A DNA stretch of 14,065 nucleotides, from assembly GCA_035560935.1 (NCBI GenBank), contig DATMYQ010000286.1, positions 1 to 14,065 of the forward strand. Reading direction: 5' to 3'. Of this stretch, positions 6,974 to 14,065 are shown in pieces. The stretch comes from DATMYQ01 sp035560935 (lineage in GTDB: Bacteria; Bacillota; Negativicutes; Sporomusales; Sporomusaceae). The position numbers and the translations under genes were made by a program. Numbering within the stretch: the first letter of the stretch is position 1; the number at the start of each line of letters is the position of its first letter. The notes below the pieces were generated by a model that saw nothing but the letters and a program-made list of their open reading frames with translations, was not told where the DNA came from and did no database searches.

Positions 6974-9460
6974 TCACCTCTCCTGCGCCGTGGTCTTGAT
7001 CAAGTCCATCAACTCATCATACCCGTCATGGAACCGGACCTTGATATCCAGCATGTACACCGGCAGCGGCCGGTTGGAGTGAATAAATTCCGACGGAATC
7101 TTCACCGCGTCTTTTTCCGTGGTAATCAATGCCCATACGTCGTTGTCCACCGCTTTTTGCATGACATCCTGCATTTCTGCCATGCTGTAGTCGTGATGAT
7201 CGGGAAAGCGGACGGATTCCACCACTTCCGCGCCGATGCTGGCAATGGTCTGTTCAAACGAAGAGGGATTACCGATCGCGGAAAATGCCAGGATGCGCCG
7301 TCCGGCAATGGCCTCTACCGCCAGCGGATTCGTCCTGACACCCTTATACCAATTTTCGATTTCAATAAAACACTGCGGGCTGTGCGTGCTTTCCACCACC
7401 AAGGCCTGCGGGTTGTAATGCGTCAGCGTGTCCCGGATCGCGCCGCGGGCATCATTAGTGGACTGATCCACCTTCGTTAACAAAAAAGCATTCGCCCGCG
7501 CCAAGTGCTGCAACGGCTCCCGCAAGGTTCCCCGCGGCAGCAAATAGGTGTTCCCAAAAACATTGATCGTATCCACTAAAACGATATCCAAGTCCCGGAC
7601 CAGTTCCCAATGCTGGTAGCCATCGTCCAGAATAATGACTTCCGCCCGGAAACGGTTCACCGCATATTCACCGGTCACCGAACGGTTCTTGCCAATCACC
7701 ACCGGCACTCCCGGCAGATTCTTAGCCAGCAGGTACGCTTCGTCACCGGCTTCGGTGGCCGTCATATAAATTTTCTTGCCGTCCGATACCAGGCCGACCC
7801 GGCCTTTCCAGGCGGCGCGATACCCCCGGTTCAAAATCACCACCCGGTAACCCATATCACGGATAATAGCAGCCAAACGCTGGGCCGTCGGAGTCTTCCC
7901 CGTGCCGCCCACGGTAATGTTACCCAGGCTGATGACCTTGCAGGGCAGCTTATGAGACTTCAAAACACCCCAGTGATACAACGCCGGCACAATGGAAATG
8001 CCCGCTTTATAAATCAGCGAAAAAACATAAAGAGTACCGAGAAGCAGGGCATCCGCCACACCATGCCGTTCTCCGTGAACCAGCTTATAAAGATACACCT
8101 GTAATGCTTCGCCGCGTCGCATAAATCGCTCGCTTCCTCCGCTCACTGCCCCTGGAGGGCTTGGCTCGTGCCGGTCCTGAAGTAATTGTCGCAAATATTG
8201 GGCGCTTTTTTTGGCGGCGCCCTTATTTTCCTCAATAATCATACGGGCCGCCTGCCCCATGGCCATTCTGGCCTTATCATCATGCAAAAGTTTTAGGACT
8301 TTGTCCGCCAGGCCATTGCTGTCATATACCGTATCGCAGGCCCCCCGCCCGGTCAACAGCGCATAGCTGTCCCGAAAATTGAACATATGGGGTCCTACCA
8401 GAATGGGTTTGCCATGAGCAGCCGGCTCCAGTACATTATGGCCGCCGCGGGCAATCAGACTGCCGCCGACGTAGATCACGTCACCCAGACCATACATTTT
8501 CCCCAGTTCGCCGATGGTATCAATAATGACGATATCATGTCCGGTCATCGGCTGCTCTTTGATCACCGTGCGTTTTACCGCCACCAAGTCCCACTCCGCC
8601 GCCAGCGATATAATATCACCCGTCCGCATCGGCTCCCGCGGCGCAACAATCAGCGCCACATCCGGAAATTCCTGGCGAATCTGCGTAAAGGCCGCAAAAA
8701 TTTGCTCTTCTTCTCCTTTATGCGTACTGCCGGCTACAATCACCGGCGACCGTCCCGACAGACCCAACTGCCGGAACAATTCCACTTTTTCCGTCTCGCT
8801 GACATCGGTGTAATTCTGATCAAATTTGGTGTTGCCGGTCACCACCACCCGCCGCGGATCAGCCCCAAGGCGGATGATATACTGGGCGTCCACGGTGGAC
8901 TGCATGCAGTATTGCACCACGGTATCCAGCATCTTCCGCAAAACGCCGAACAGGTAACGGTAGCGATTCACACTTTTATCACTGATGCGGCCATTTACCA
9001 TCATGACCGGGATGTTGAAATGGCGGGCCGCCTTCAGAAAATTGGGCCACAATTCCGTCTCCACCAGCATAAACACCCGGGGACGTATGCGCCGGACCAC
9101 GCTGCGGCTCAAATACGGCAAATCCAAAGGAAAAAAAATCACGCCGTCCGCCTCGGGAATAATCCGCCGGGCCATTTCATAGCCGCTGGCAGTGACCACG
9201 GAAACCATCACCGGCATTCCCGGCAATTCCCGCCGGATTTCTTTAACAATAGGGCTGGTGGCCACAATTTCTCCCACCGACGCGGCATGCAGCCAAATGG
9301 CATCCCGGCCGGCTACTTTGTCCATCGTTTCCTGCGGCAGCCAGCCGAAACTCTGTCGCAACCGTTCGCCAAATCCCTTTTCCCGTGACAGACGATAGGC
9401 AAATACCGGCAACGCCAGCAACAGTAAAATGACTGCCAGAATATTATACAATAGTTGCAT
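6974..9460 (-). CDS. waaA-lpxK: WaaA (KdtA) Kdo transferase joined in frame to LpxK lipid A 4'-kinase
   Basis: One 828-codon frame covers two enzymes. Residues 1 to about 430 are WaaA, which transfers Kdo from CMP-Kdo to lipid A precursor. They show an N-terminal membrane anchor at 4-22, the catalytic Glu64 in HAASVGEI, ETELWPN at 134-140, VAGSTHKGEEE at 242-252 and GGSLIARGGHNVLEP at 332-346. Residues from about 447 are LpxK, the ATP-dependent 4'-kinase of the lipid A disaccharide. They show a hydrophobic segment at about 469-498, the P-loop GNITVGGTGKT at 513-523, DDGYQH at 612-617, FPDHHDY at 752-758 and TTEKDAVK at 780-787. The linker at about 430-446 is rich in Gly, Pro and Ser. LpxK acts just before WaaA, so joining them is logical, although their order in the protein is reversed. 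A possible old lpxK start inside the frame is described separately. Confidence 0.93.
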   Translation of the reverse strand: MQLLYNILAVILLLLALPVFAYRLSREKGFGERLRQSFGWLPQETMDKVAGRDAIWLHAASVGEIVATSPIVKEIRRELPGMPVMVSVVTASGYEMARRIIPEADGVIFFPLDLPYLSRSVVRRIRPRVFMLVETELWPNFLKAARHFNIPVMMVNGRISDKSVNRYRYLFGVLRKMLDTVVQYCMQSTVDAQYIIRLGADPRRVVVTGNTKFDQNYTDVSETEKVELFRQLGLSGRSPVIVAGSTHKGEEEQIFAAFTQIRQEFPDVALIVAPREPMRTGDIISLAAEWDLVAVKRTVIKEQPMTGHDIVIIDTIGELGKMYGLGDVIYVGGSLIARGGHNVLEPAAHGKPILVGPHMFNFRDSYALLTGRGACDTVYDSNGLADKVLKLLHDDKARMAMGQAARMIIEENKGAAKKSAQYLRQLLQDRHEPSPPGAVSGGSERFMRRGEALQVYLYKLVHGERHGVADALLLGTLYVFSLIYKAGISIVPALYHWGVLKSHKLPCKVISLGNITVGGTGKTPTAQRLAAIIRDMGYRVVILNRGYRAAWKGRVGLVSDGKKIYMTATEAGDEAYLLAKNLPGVPVVIGKNRSVTGEYAVNRFRAEVIILDDGYQHWELVRDLDIVLVDTINVFGNTYLLPRGTLREPLQHLARANAFLLTKVDQSTNDARGAIRDTLTHYNPQALVVESTHSPQCFIEIENWYKGVRTNPLAVEAIAGRRILAFSAIGNPSSFEQTIASIGAEVVESVRFPDHHDYSMAEMQDVMQKAVDNDVWALITTEKDAVKIPSEFIHSNRPLPVYMLDIKVRFHDGYDELMDLIKTTAQER
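8120..8145 (-). promoter_or_regulatory. Candidate internal ribosome binding site and start codon for a separate LpxK
   Basis: Inside the waaA-lpxK frame, GGAGGAA (8140-8134) lies 11 bases before an in-frame ATG (8122-8120, Met447), exactly where the LpxK part begins. Starting there gives a 382-residue protein, within the size of stand-alone LpxK. A TGA (8145-8143) sits just before the binding site in the +1 frame. TGA, 20-base gap with GGAGG, ATG is the same layout as other junctions in this operon. Independent initiation here is an inference; the spacing is longer than ideal. Confidence 0.45.
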
Positions 9461-9471
9461 GGCTCAACCCC

Positions 9472-11199
9472 TTACTCATGTGCTGCAAACTGGACATGAT
9501 ACAGCTTGCTGTAAAGCCCGTCGGCATTGACCAGCTGTTCATGGGTCCCCTGTTCGATAATCCGCCCTTTGTCCATCACAACAATGGCATTCGCCCGTTG
9601 CACAGTGGAGAGCCGGTGGGCTATCACAAAGGAGGTTCGCCCTTCCATCAGTTTGTCCAATGCTTCCTGCACCAGTTTTTCACTTTCTGTATCCAGCGCG
9701 GAAGTGGCTTCATCCAAAATCAGCACCCGAGGATTTTTTAAAATAGCCCGCGCAATCGCTATCCGCTGCCGCTGGCCGCCCGAAAGCTGTGAGCCGCGCT
9801 CACCGATCGGCGTATCATACCCCATGGGCATCGCGTCAATAAAGCGGTCCGCATTAGCGGCCCGGGCCGCGTTGACTACCTGCTCGCGTGACGCTTCCAA
9901 ATCGCCGTAAAGAATGTTTTCATAGACCGTGCCGTTGAACAAAACGGTTTCCTGCGGCACAATGCCAATTTGGCGCCGCAACGATTCCACTGTCACCGCC
10001 CGGATGTCCAGATCATCAATAAGAACCTGCCCGGCCACGGGATCGTAAAACCGGGGAATCAGGTTGGCGATCGTCGTTTTTCCGGCGCCGCTGGGACCGA
10101 CGATGGCGATCATTTTTCCCGGTTCCACGGTCAGAGACACGTCGGCTAACGCCATTTCGCCGCGTTTATAGGAAAAGCTGACCCGATCAAAGACTACCTT
10201 GCCACTGATCTTGGCCAGCGGCTGAGCGTCCGGGGCATCCATAATTTCCGGTTCGGTGTCAATGACGTCAAACACCCGCTGCGCCGCCGCCAGTGCCCGC
10301 TGAATATTGGCGTATACCCGGCTGAGCCGTTTGATGGGATTGGTGATATTGACCACATAAATCAAAAAAGCAATCAGTGACCCGGAAGTCAGGTCACCGT
10401 TGATGACTTCCCGCCCACCATACCAAATAATCACCGTCACGCCAATCGCCCCCAAAAATTCAATGACCGGGGTCAGGGTCGCCATGAGCTGCGCGGTTTT
10501 CATCTGGGCGCGGAAGTTGCTGTAATTTTCCCGGTTAAAGCGTTCAATTTCATAATTTTCCCGGACAAAGGACTTAATGACCCGCACGGAGGCAATGGTT
10601 TCCTGCAATACCGAAGTAATATCCGCCGAGCGTTCCTGCACAATCCGGCTGGAGTTACGCAATTTTTTCCCAAATATATTCATCGCCTGTGCCGCCAGCG
10701 GCATGGTGATAAACGTCAGTAACGACAATTTCCAGTGGATATAGAACATCGAAGCCATGGAACCGACCAAAATCATCCCTTCGGTCACCATTTCAATCAA
10801 ATTGTCCACCATCGCATTTTGCAATACAGCCACGTCATTCGTCACGTAACTCATGACAGCACCAGTCTGGCGTTTTTCAAAATAAGAAAGCGACAATCGC
10901 TGTAAATGGCGGTACAAGGCTTCCCGAATGTCAATAACCACTTTCTGACCGATGTAGGACATCAAATAGTTCTGTCCAAAAAAACAAATCCCTCTGAGTA
11001 AAAAAATGACAACAATCCCCATAGCGATCGTATTGAGCATCGCCATATTTTTTGTGGCCAATACGTCGTCGATAACATCCTTAATGATCCAGGGCACGTA
11101 CAAATTGCCACAAGCGGCTAAGACAATGCAAACAATGGCAAGAAAGAACCGTGGTAAATAGGGCCGTATATAGCTTAGCAATCGCAAATACAATTTCAT
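9472..11199 (-). CDS. msbA: MsbA-type lipid A flippase, ABC transporter with fused membrane and ATPase domains
   Basis: MsbA flips core-lipid A across the inner membrane before Lpt export and works as a homodimer. The 575 residues match the usual 570-600. The six-helix membrane domain covers about 1-310, with the coupling phrase LSYFEKRQTGAVMSYVTND at 104-122. The ATPase domain follows from about 330: Walker A GPSGAGKTT at 368-376, Q-loop Gln416, signature LSGGQ at 472-476, Walker B ILDEATSALD at 494-503 (Glu497), and switch His528. Many exporters share this layout; the placement between lpxB and waaA-lpxK is what supports the lipid A role. GAGAGGG precedes the ATG and the gap to lpxB is 12 bases. 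Confidence 0.9.
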   Translation of the reverse strand: MKLYLRLLSYIRPYLPRFFLAIVCIVLAACGNLYVPWIIKDVIDDVLATKNMAMLNTIAMGIVVIFLLRGICFFGQNYLMSYIGQKVVIDIREALYRHLQRLSLSYFEKRQTGAVMSYVTNDVAVLQNAMVDNLIEMVTEGMILVGSMASMFYIHWKLSLLTFITMPLAAQAMNIFGKKLRNSSRIVQERSADITSVLQETIASVRVIKSFVRENYEIERFNRENYSNFRAQMKTAQLMATLTPVIEFLGAIGVTVIIWYGGREVINGDLTSGSLIAFLIYVVNITNPIKRLSRVYANIQRALAAAQRVFDVIDTEPEIMDAPDAQPLAKISGKVVFDRVSFSYKRGEMALADVSLTVEPGKMIAIVGPSGAGKTTIANLIPRFYDPVAGQVLIDDLDIRAVTVESLRRQIGIVPQETVLFNGTVYENILYGDLEASREQVVNAARAANADRFIDAMPMGYDTPIGERGSQLSGGQRQRIAIARAILKNPRVLILDEATSALDTESEKLVQEALDKLMEGRTSFVIAHRLSTVQRANAIVVMDKGRIIEQGTHEQLVNADGLYSKLYHVQFAAHE

Positions 11200-11211
11200 G
11201 AAATCCCTCTC

Positions 11212-12360
11212 TTACTTCCGCAGCGCCCTGCCGCCTGCCGTTGCCAATACGGTTCGCGCCACCCGTTCCAGGACACCGCTGCCACCCAAGTCTTCACGCA
11301 GCCGGGCCATTGCCGCGAGCGCCGCATTCCTCTCCGGACCTTCTTGCAGCAATTGCAAAGCCGCCGCCGCGATCATGGCCGGGTTGGCATCCTCCTGCAA
11401 CAGTTCCGGCAGAATCGACCGGCCGGCGACAATATTCGGTAATCCCACCCAGGGCACCCGAATCAAACGCCGTGCGATTAAAGCCGTCACGGCCGACATC
11501 TTATAGGCAATCACCGTTGGTACCCCCAATAGCGCCGTTTCCAGCGTAGCCGTTCCGGAAGCCGCCACCGCCACCCGGGAAATGGACATCAGATCGTAGG
11601 TCCGATCCCGGGTCAGGGTCACAGAAACCGCACAACGGCTAATCCTATTTTGCACCATTTCCGGTGAGATTGTCGAGGCCAATGGCAAAAAAAACTGACA
11701 TTCCGGCCGTGCTTTTTGAATTTTTTCCGCAGCGGCCAGAAATACCGGCAGCAAACCGGTGATTTCCTGACGCCGGCTGCCCGGCATCAACAAAACTACC
11801 GGCCGTTCCGGATCCGCGCCAAAATAGGCAAACGCCTCCTGGCGGCTAAGCTGCGGACAGGCCAGATCCAACAGCGGATGGCCGACAAAGTCCACATCCG
11901 CTCCGGCTTCCCGGTACAAAGGCACCTCAAAAGGAAAAATAGCGGCCACCTTGTCGGCCGCTGCCGCTATGGTTTTGGCCCGTCCCCGTCCCCAGGCCCA
12001 TACTTTGGGGGCAATATAATACACCACCGGGATACCTTTGGCTTTGGCTTCTTTGGCCAAGCGGGTATTAAAGCCCGGATAATCGATCACTACCAGTACA
12101 TCCGGGCGCTCACGCTCCATCAGCGTGGTTAATAAGGCTTTGACTTTGAACAGTCGAGGCAGGTTGCGCAGTACTTCCACCAATCCCACCACGCCCAGTT
12201 CAGCAATATCATATACGATCTCCACCCCAGCCGATCGCATCGCCTGTCCGCCCACGCCAAAAATACGCAAATCCGGCTCCAGTTGCCACAATGCGGCTGC
12301 CAATGCGGCACCGTGAAGATCACCGGACGCTTCGCCCACGGAAACCATGATGCTTCGCAT
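11212..12360 (-). CDS. lpxB: LpxB, lipid-A-disaccharide synthase
   Basis: LpxB joins lipid X (the LpxI product) to UDP-diacylglucosamine, giving the tetra-acylated disaccharide 1-phosphate. It is a GT-B fold enzyme (family GT19) at the inner membrane. With the start used here it has 382 residues, as expected. Visible motifs: VGEASGDLHG at 8-17, IDYPGFN at 92-98 (Asp93 is the likely catalytic residue), APKVWAWG at 117-124, GSRRQEI at 194-200, ASGTATLE at 267-274 and LPNIVAGR at 307-314. The frame could also begin at a GTG (12369) or an ATG (12366). AGAGGG is 8 bases from the ATG at 12360 but overlaps or abuts the other two, so 12360 is preferred. Confidence 0.96.
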   Translation of the reverse strand: MRSIMVSVGEASGDLHGAALAAALWQLEPDLRIFGVGGQAMRSAGVEIVYDIAELGVVGLVEVLRNLPRLFKVKALLTTLMERERPDVLVVIDYPGFNTRLAKEAKAKGIPVVYYIAPKVWAWGRGRAKTIAAAADKVAAIFPFEVPLYREAGADVDFVGHPLLDLACPQLSRQEAFAYFGADPERPVVLLMPGSRRQEITGLLPVFLAAAEKIQKARPECQFFLPLASTISPEMVQNRISRCAVSVTLTRDRTYDLMSISRVAVAASGTATLETALLGVPTVIAYKMSAVTALIARRLIRVPWVGLPNIVAGRSILPELLQEDANPAMIAAAALQLLQEGPERNAALAAMARLREDLGGSGVLERVARTVLATAGGRALRK

Positions 12361-12368
12361 CGACATCA

Positions 12369-12374
12369 CCCTCT
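12369..12374 (-). promoter_or_regulatory. lpxB: Ribosome binding site that decides the lpxB start
   Basis: AGAGGG on the minus strand is 8 bases before the ATG at 12360. It leaves only 2 bases before the ATG at 12366 and overlaps the GTG at 12369, so these earlier starts are unlikely. Confidence 0.65.
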
Positions 12375-12380
12375 ACTTTA

Positions 12381-13187
12381 CTACGGTATGGCAATAATCG
12401 CAATACCATGGCGTTCTGCCAGTTCCAGAGTTTTTTCCCGGTCCACCAGCAATGTTTTTCCTGCTTCCAGCGCCAGACAGTCCGCTCCCGCCTCCGCCAT
12501 AGCGGCGATGGTAGACGGCCCGACGGCCGGCATATCAAAGCGGATGTCCTGATCCGGCTTGGCGGTCTTAGCCACCCGGACACTTCCCCGTCCCAGCTGA
12601 CCGCCCCGACGGATACAGGCATCGGTGCCTTCAATGGCTTCCACAGCCATGACCGCCCGATTTTTCACCACTACCGTTTGCCCAATATCCAATCCACCGA
12701 TTTTGCGGGCCATTTCCATGCCAAACTCCAGATCAGCCTGCTGTTCCGCATTGGGCACCCGTTGGGTCAGCGGTCCCGGTTCCGGCAGCAACAGCCGCAG
12801 CATCGCCGTCTGATCCATGGTTTCCACGCCCGCCGCAGCCAGTTCCCGCACCAGTGCCATCATAATCGTATCATCGCTGTAATCTTTTAGTCCGGCCAGC
12901 AATGCCGCCATACGCGCATCCGGCCGGACGGTTCCGTTAAACAAGGTTTCTTTTGTTACTTTGCCCAGCATTGTCACTTTGCTGATCTGTTTTTCCCGGA
13001 GAAGCTCAAGAACCTTCGATAATTCTCCGGCACTGATTTCATAAAACGCATCCACAACTCCCGGCAATTCTTCATCCACTCCCGGCACTACCGCCACGGC
13101 AGTCACGGCAAAGCCCATGCCGCGAGCGGCACGGGCGAAGTCTACCGGCAGTCTGCCGACGCCGGCCAGCAAACCAATATGATTCAT
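12381..13187 (-). CDS. lpxI: LpxI, UDP-2,3-diacylglucosamine pyrophosphatase (DUF1009 family)
   Basis: LpxI cleaves UDP-2,3-diacylglucosamine to lipid X and UMP. It does the same job as LpxH of E. coli but is unrelated to it. The 268 residues start MNHIGLLAGVGRLPV, the usual LpxI opening. Other family phrases: LGKVTKETLF at 74-83, EAIEGTD at 183-189, and KPDQDIRFDMPAVG at 210-223, which holds the conserved acidic residues of the active site. A longer frame to 13289 adds 34 residues that overlap lpxA and look unlike the family. The GGGAGG at 13203-13198 supports the start used here, with 19 bases after the lpxA stop. LpxI between lpxA and lpxB is a common order in bacteria lacking LpxH. Confidence 0.95.
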   Translation of the reverse strand: MNHIGLLAGVGRLPVDFARAARGMGFAVTAVAVVPGVDEELPGVVDAFYEISAGELSKVLELLREKQISKVTMLGKVTKETLFNGTVRPDARMAALLAGLKDYSDDTIMMALVRELAAAGVETMDQTAMLRLLLPEPGPLTQRVPNAEQQADLEFGMEMARKIGGLDIGQTVVVKNRAVMAVEAIEGTDACIRRGGQLGRGSVRVAKTAKPDQDIRFDMPAVGPSTIAAMAEAGADCLALEAGKTLLVDREKTLELAERHGIAIIAIP

Positions 13188-13197
13188 TTTGATTCGT

Positions 13198-13203
13198 CCT
13201 CCC
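13198..13203 (-). promoter_or_regulatory. lpxI: Ribosome binding site that decides the lpxI start
   Basis: GGGAGG on the minus strand lies 10 bases before the ATG at 13187, in the 19-base gap after the lpxA stop. It supports the short form of LpxI over the longer frame beginning at 13289 inside lpxA. Confidence 0.75.
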
Positions 13204-13206
13204 AAA

Positions 13207-14028
13207 CTATTCTGTCTGCTCTCTCCGGCTGCGGCAAATGCCCCGTTCCGCATTACGGAGGAACCGCAGCAAATGTTCGATCTCTTCACAAGACTCCAGT
13301 TCCTGCTCCATCACCGCGATGGCTTGTGCCAAGCTCAGACCGGAGCGATAGAGTATTTTGTATGCTTTCTTCAGGTTCCTGCGGGCAAACTCGCTGACAC
13401 CGGCCCGGGAAATTCCCACGTTATTGAGTCCCCGGACTTTAGCCGGACTGCCATCAACAATGACAAACGGCGGAATGTCCTGTACGACCTTGGAGGCACC
13501 GCCCACCATAGCGTTACGGCCAATTTTAACAAATTGGTGAACACCCGACTGTCCGCCGATCACCGCCCGGTCTTCCACTACCACGTGTCCGGCGAACGCG
13601 GCGTAAGCCGACATCACCACATAATTGCCGATCACGCAATTGTGCGCCACATGGGCATACGCCTGCAGCAGACAATGAGCGCCGACACGGGTTTCTTCCC
13701 CTTCACCGGTAGCGCGGTTAATCGTGACATACTCCCGTATATTGGTATAATCACCAATAAAAATATAACTTTTCTCCCCACGGAACTTCAGATCCTGGGG
13801 ATCACCACCAATTGAGGCAAAAGGTGAAATCAGGCAATTCCTGCCGATACTGGTCCAGCCATCGATCACCACATGCGGACCAATTTTTGTCCCGTCACCG
13901 ATCACTACGTTTTCGCCGATTACGGAATAAGCGCCTATTTCCACGTCCTTGCCAATGCGGGCATTCGGGTGAATAGCCGCCATTTCATGTATCTTCCGTA
14001 AAGGTATCACAACCGCTTCCGGTTTCAT
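13207..14028 (-). CDS. lpxA: LpxA, UDP-N-acetylglucosamine O-acyltransferase
   Basis: LpxA transfers a 3-hydroxyacyl chain from ACP to the 3-OH of UDP-GlcNAc, the first step of lipid A synthesis; it is a left-handed beta-helix trimer. The 273 residues show many hexapeptide repeats (IGKDVE, IGENVV, IGDGTK, IGRNCL and so on) at about 25-180. The region AHVAHN holds His126 and His129, matching E. coli His122 and catalytic His125; His148 (AGHV) and His164 (VHQF) match His144 and His160. A helical C-terminal domain follows from about 200. AAGGAGAGG is 7 bases before this ATG, so a 15-residue extension before the usual start (Met16, MAAIHPNARIG) appears real. The 37 bases beyond it to the window edge cannot be assigned. 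Confidence 0.97.
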   Translation of the reverse strand: MKPEAVVIPLRKIHEMAAIHPNARIGKDVEIGAYSVIGENVVIGDGTKIGPHVVIDGWTSIGRNCLISPFASIGGDPQDLKFRGEKSYIFIGDYTNIREYVTINRATGEGEETRVGAHCLLQAYAHVAHNCVIGNYVVMSAYAAFAGHVVVEDRAVIGGQSGVHQFVKIGRNAMVGGASKVVQDIPPFVIVDGSPAKVRGLNNVGISRAGVSEFARRNLKKAYKILYRSGLSLAQAIAVMEQELESCEEIEHLLRFLRNAERGICRSRREQTE

Positions 14029-14065
14029 CAGAAATCCTCTCCTTGTTATCCGGCATTTTATAATG

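Noticed and set aside
8387..9388. A 333-codon open frame on the plus strand
   Set aside because: It is antisense to WaaA, which has clear catalytic motifs. Its translation is rich in His, Arg and Gln with no family pattern, as expected from the complement of a GC-rich gene.
9440..9462. TATAAT near the start of waaA on the minus strand
   Set aside because: It lies within the first codons of waaA, and the only TTG-containing -35 candidate is just 13 bases away, too close.
13188..13289. Longer start for LpxI
   Set aside because: The extra 34 residues overlap lpxA and do not resemble LpxI; the ribosome binding site and family start point to 13187.
14029..14065. Possible end of an upstream gene (fabZ expected)
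   Set aside because: Two TAA triplets occur in one frame, but 37 bases are too few to identify any coding sequence.

Overview
The window is a tightly packed block of outer-membrane lipopolysaccharide (LPS) genes, all read from the minus strand. In transcription order (right to left) they are lpxA, lpxI, lpxB, msbA, waaA-lpxK (one open frame), kdsB, kdsA, kdsD, kdsC, lpxL, lptC, lptA, lptB and a truncated lptF/lptG-family permease. The largest gap between genes is 38 bases, several genes overlap by 1 or 4 bases, and I found no RNA gene, mobile element, CRISPR array or terminator.

The organism makes Kdo-containing LPS. Strong AGGAG-type ribosome binding sites, LpxI instead of LpxH, a Cys-type metal-dependent KdsA, and lipid A, Kdo and Lpt genes joined in one operon fit a diderm Firmicute (Negativicutes, Sporomusa/Pelosinus-like). 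This assignment is inference; a non-enteric proteobacterium or another diderm is not excluded.

Right part (about 11.2-14.03 kb): LpxA, LpxI and LpxB make the lipid A disaccharide from UDP-GlcNAc. LpxC and LpxD are not in the window. Middle (about 3.84-11.2 kb): MsbA flips core-lipid A. The WaaA-LpxK frame phosphorylates the disaccharide and adds Kdo. KdsD, KdsA, KdsC and KdsB form the complete route from ribulose-5-phosphate to CMP-Kdo. Left part (1-3.8 kb): LpxL adds a late acyl chain, and LptC, LptA, LptB and the LptF/G-type permease carry finished LPS to the outer membrane.

Most of this is a recognisable, known type of cluster, not a new system. The points worth a second look are: (1) the WaaA-LpxK reading frame, which keeps an apparent old lpxK start (ribosome binding site plus ATG) and an out-of-frame stop just before it; (2) a near-consensus sigma-A-type promoter between kdsC and lpxL that could uncouple acylation and transport from Kdo/lipid A synthesis; (3) the complete class II metal site in KdsA.
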